The notes under the pieces are model-generated. The model did not search any database. It was not told the origin of the DNA and was given only the letters and a program-made list of their open reading frames with translations. From positions 2,565,694-2,629,693 of the forward strand of contig NZ_JH719942.1 of the NCBI RefSeq assembly GCF_000275825.1: 64,000 bases of DNA, given 5' to 3'. A program made the position numbers and the translations under genes. The DNA comes from Saprospira grandis DSM 2844 (GTDB lineage Bacteria > Bacteroidota > Bacteroidia > Chitinophagales > Saprospiraceae). Positions 63,987-64,000 of the stretch are shown piece by piece; position 1 is the first letter of the stretch, and each line of letters starts with the position of its first letter.

Positions 63987-64000
63987 AAAACTAATTAACG

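Overview
The window looks like chromosome of a member of the Bacteroidota, most likely a Saprospira-type organism (Saprospiraceae). Supporting signs are type IX secretion (T9SS) parts and cargo, a SusC-like TonB receptor, a 3209-residue SprB-repeat protein, promoters with the Bacteroidota TTTG / TAnnTTTG boxes, and almost no Shine-Dalgarno sequences. The genus assignment is inference from gene content and style; no database search was possible.

Layout. 0-2.2 kb: an unrecognised coiled-coil protein gene split by a frameshift. 2.5-6.2 kb (minus): a TamA/BamA-type outer-membrane protein and a small membrane protein. 6.4-8.6 kb: an RNA methyltransferase and a DUF819 membrane protein. 9.1-18.8 kb: the giant SprB-like adhesin with a T9SS C-terminal domain. 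19.2-23.7 kb (minus): an unrecognised three-gene operon. 24.5-27.8 kb: a TonB-dependent receptor divergent from a MarR-type regulator. 28.1-29.0 kb: tRNA-Ser, L21 and L27. 29.3-31.5 kb: a LysM transglycosylase convergent with a YihY protein. 31.9-33.9 kb (minus): an MbnP/MbnH-like pair (secreted copper-type protein and di-haem peroxidase). 34.2-37.6 kb: GGGP synthase, RsgA, DUF2480 and an MltD-like transglycosylase. 37.7-41.3 kb (minus): L32, YceD, DnaB and a lipoprotein. 41.5-45.5 kb: a PorP/SprF protein and a PorE-like OmpA protein whose gene ends in a textbook -1 frameshift signal leading into a DUF1573 domain. 45.7-50.7 kb: a five-gene operon with a lipoprotein, an HD hydrolase and an apparently inactive M19-type peptidase homologue. 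51.0 kb: tRNA-Ala. 51.7-57.1 kb: Wza/Wzz-type polysaccharide export genes, a hydrolase and a membrane protein. 57.4-60.4 kb: a TauE-type permease and Tex. 60.7-63.5 kb (minus): two secreted proteins, one with a type A T9SS tail.

The most striking non-genic structure is a family of about 20 GC-rich, hairpin-packed intergenic repeats of roughly 110-150 bp. They fall into three sub-families (called A, B and D here) plus a mobile-looking internal module (C). Each copy has one AT-rich edge (TTTTGGGGC), and all lie between genes. One B copy is interrupted by a 160-bp palindrome that looks like a miniature mobile element. Other points of interest are the programmed frameshift at 45.1 kb, a candidate small RNA at 31.6 kb, a promoter/mini-ORF/terminator unit at 56.0 kb, and a 981-bp higher-order duplication inside the adhesin gene.

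Functional themes are cell-surface biogenesis (T9SS, TamA-like protein, polysaccharide export, transglycosylases) together with ordinary translation genes (L21, L27, L32, RsgA, tRNAs).
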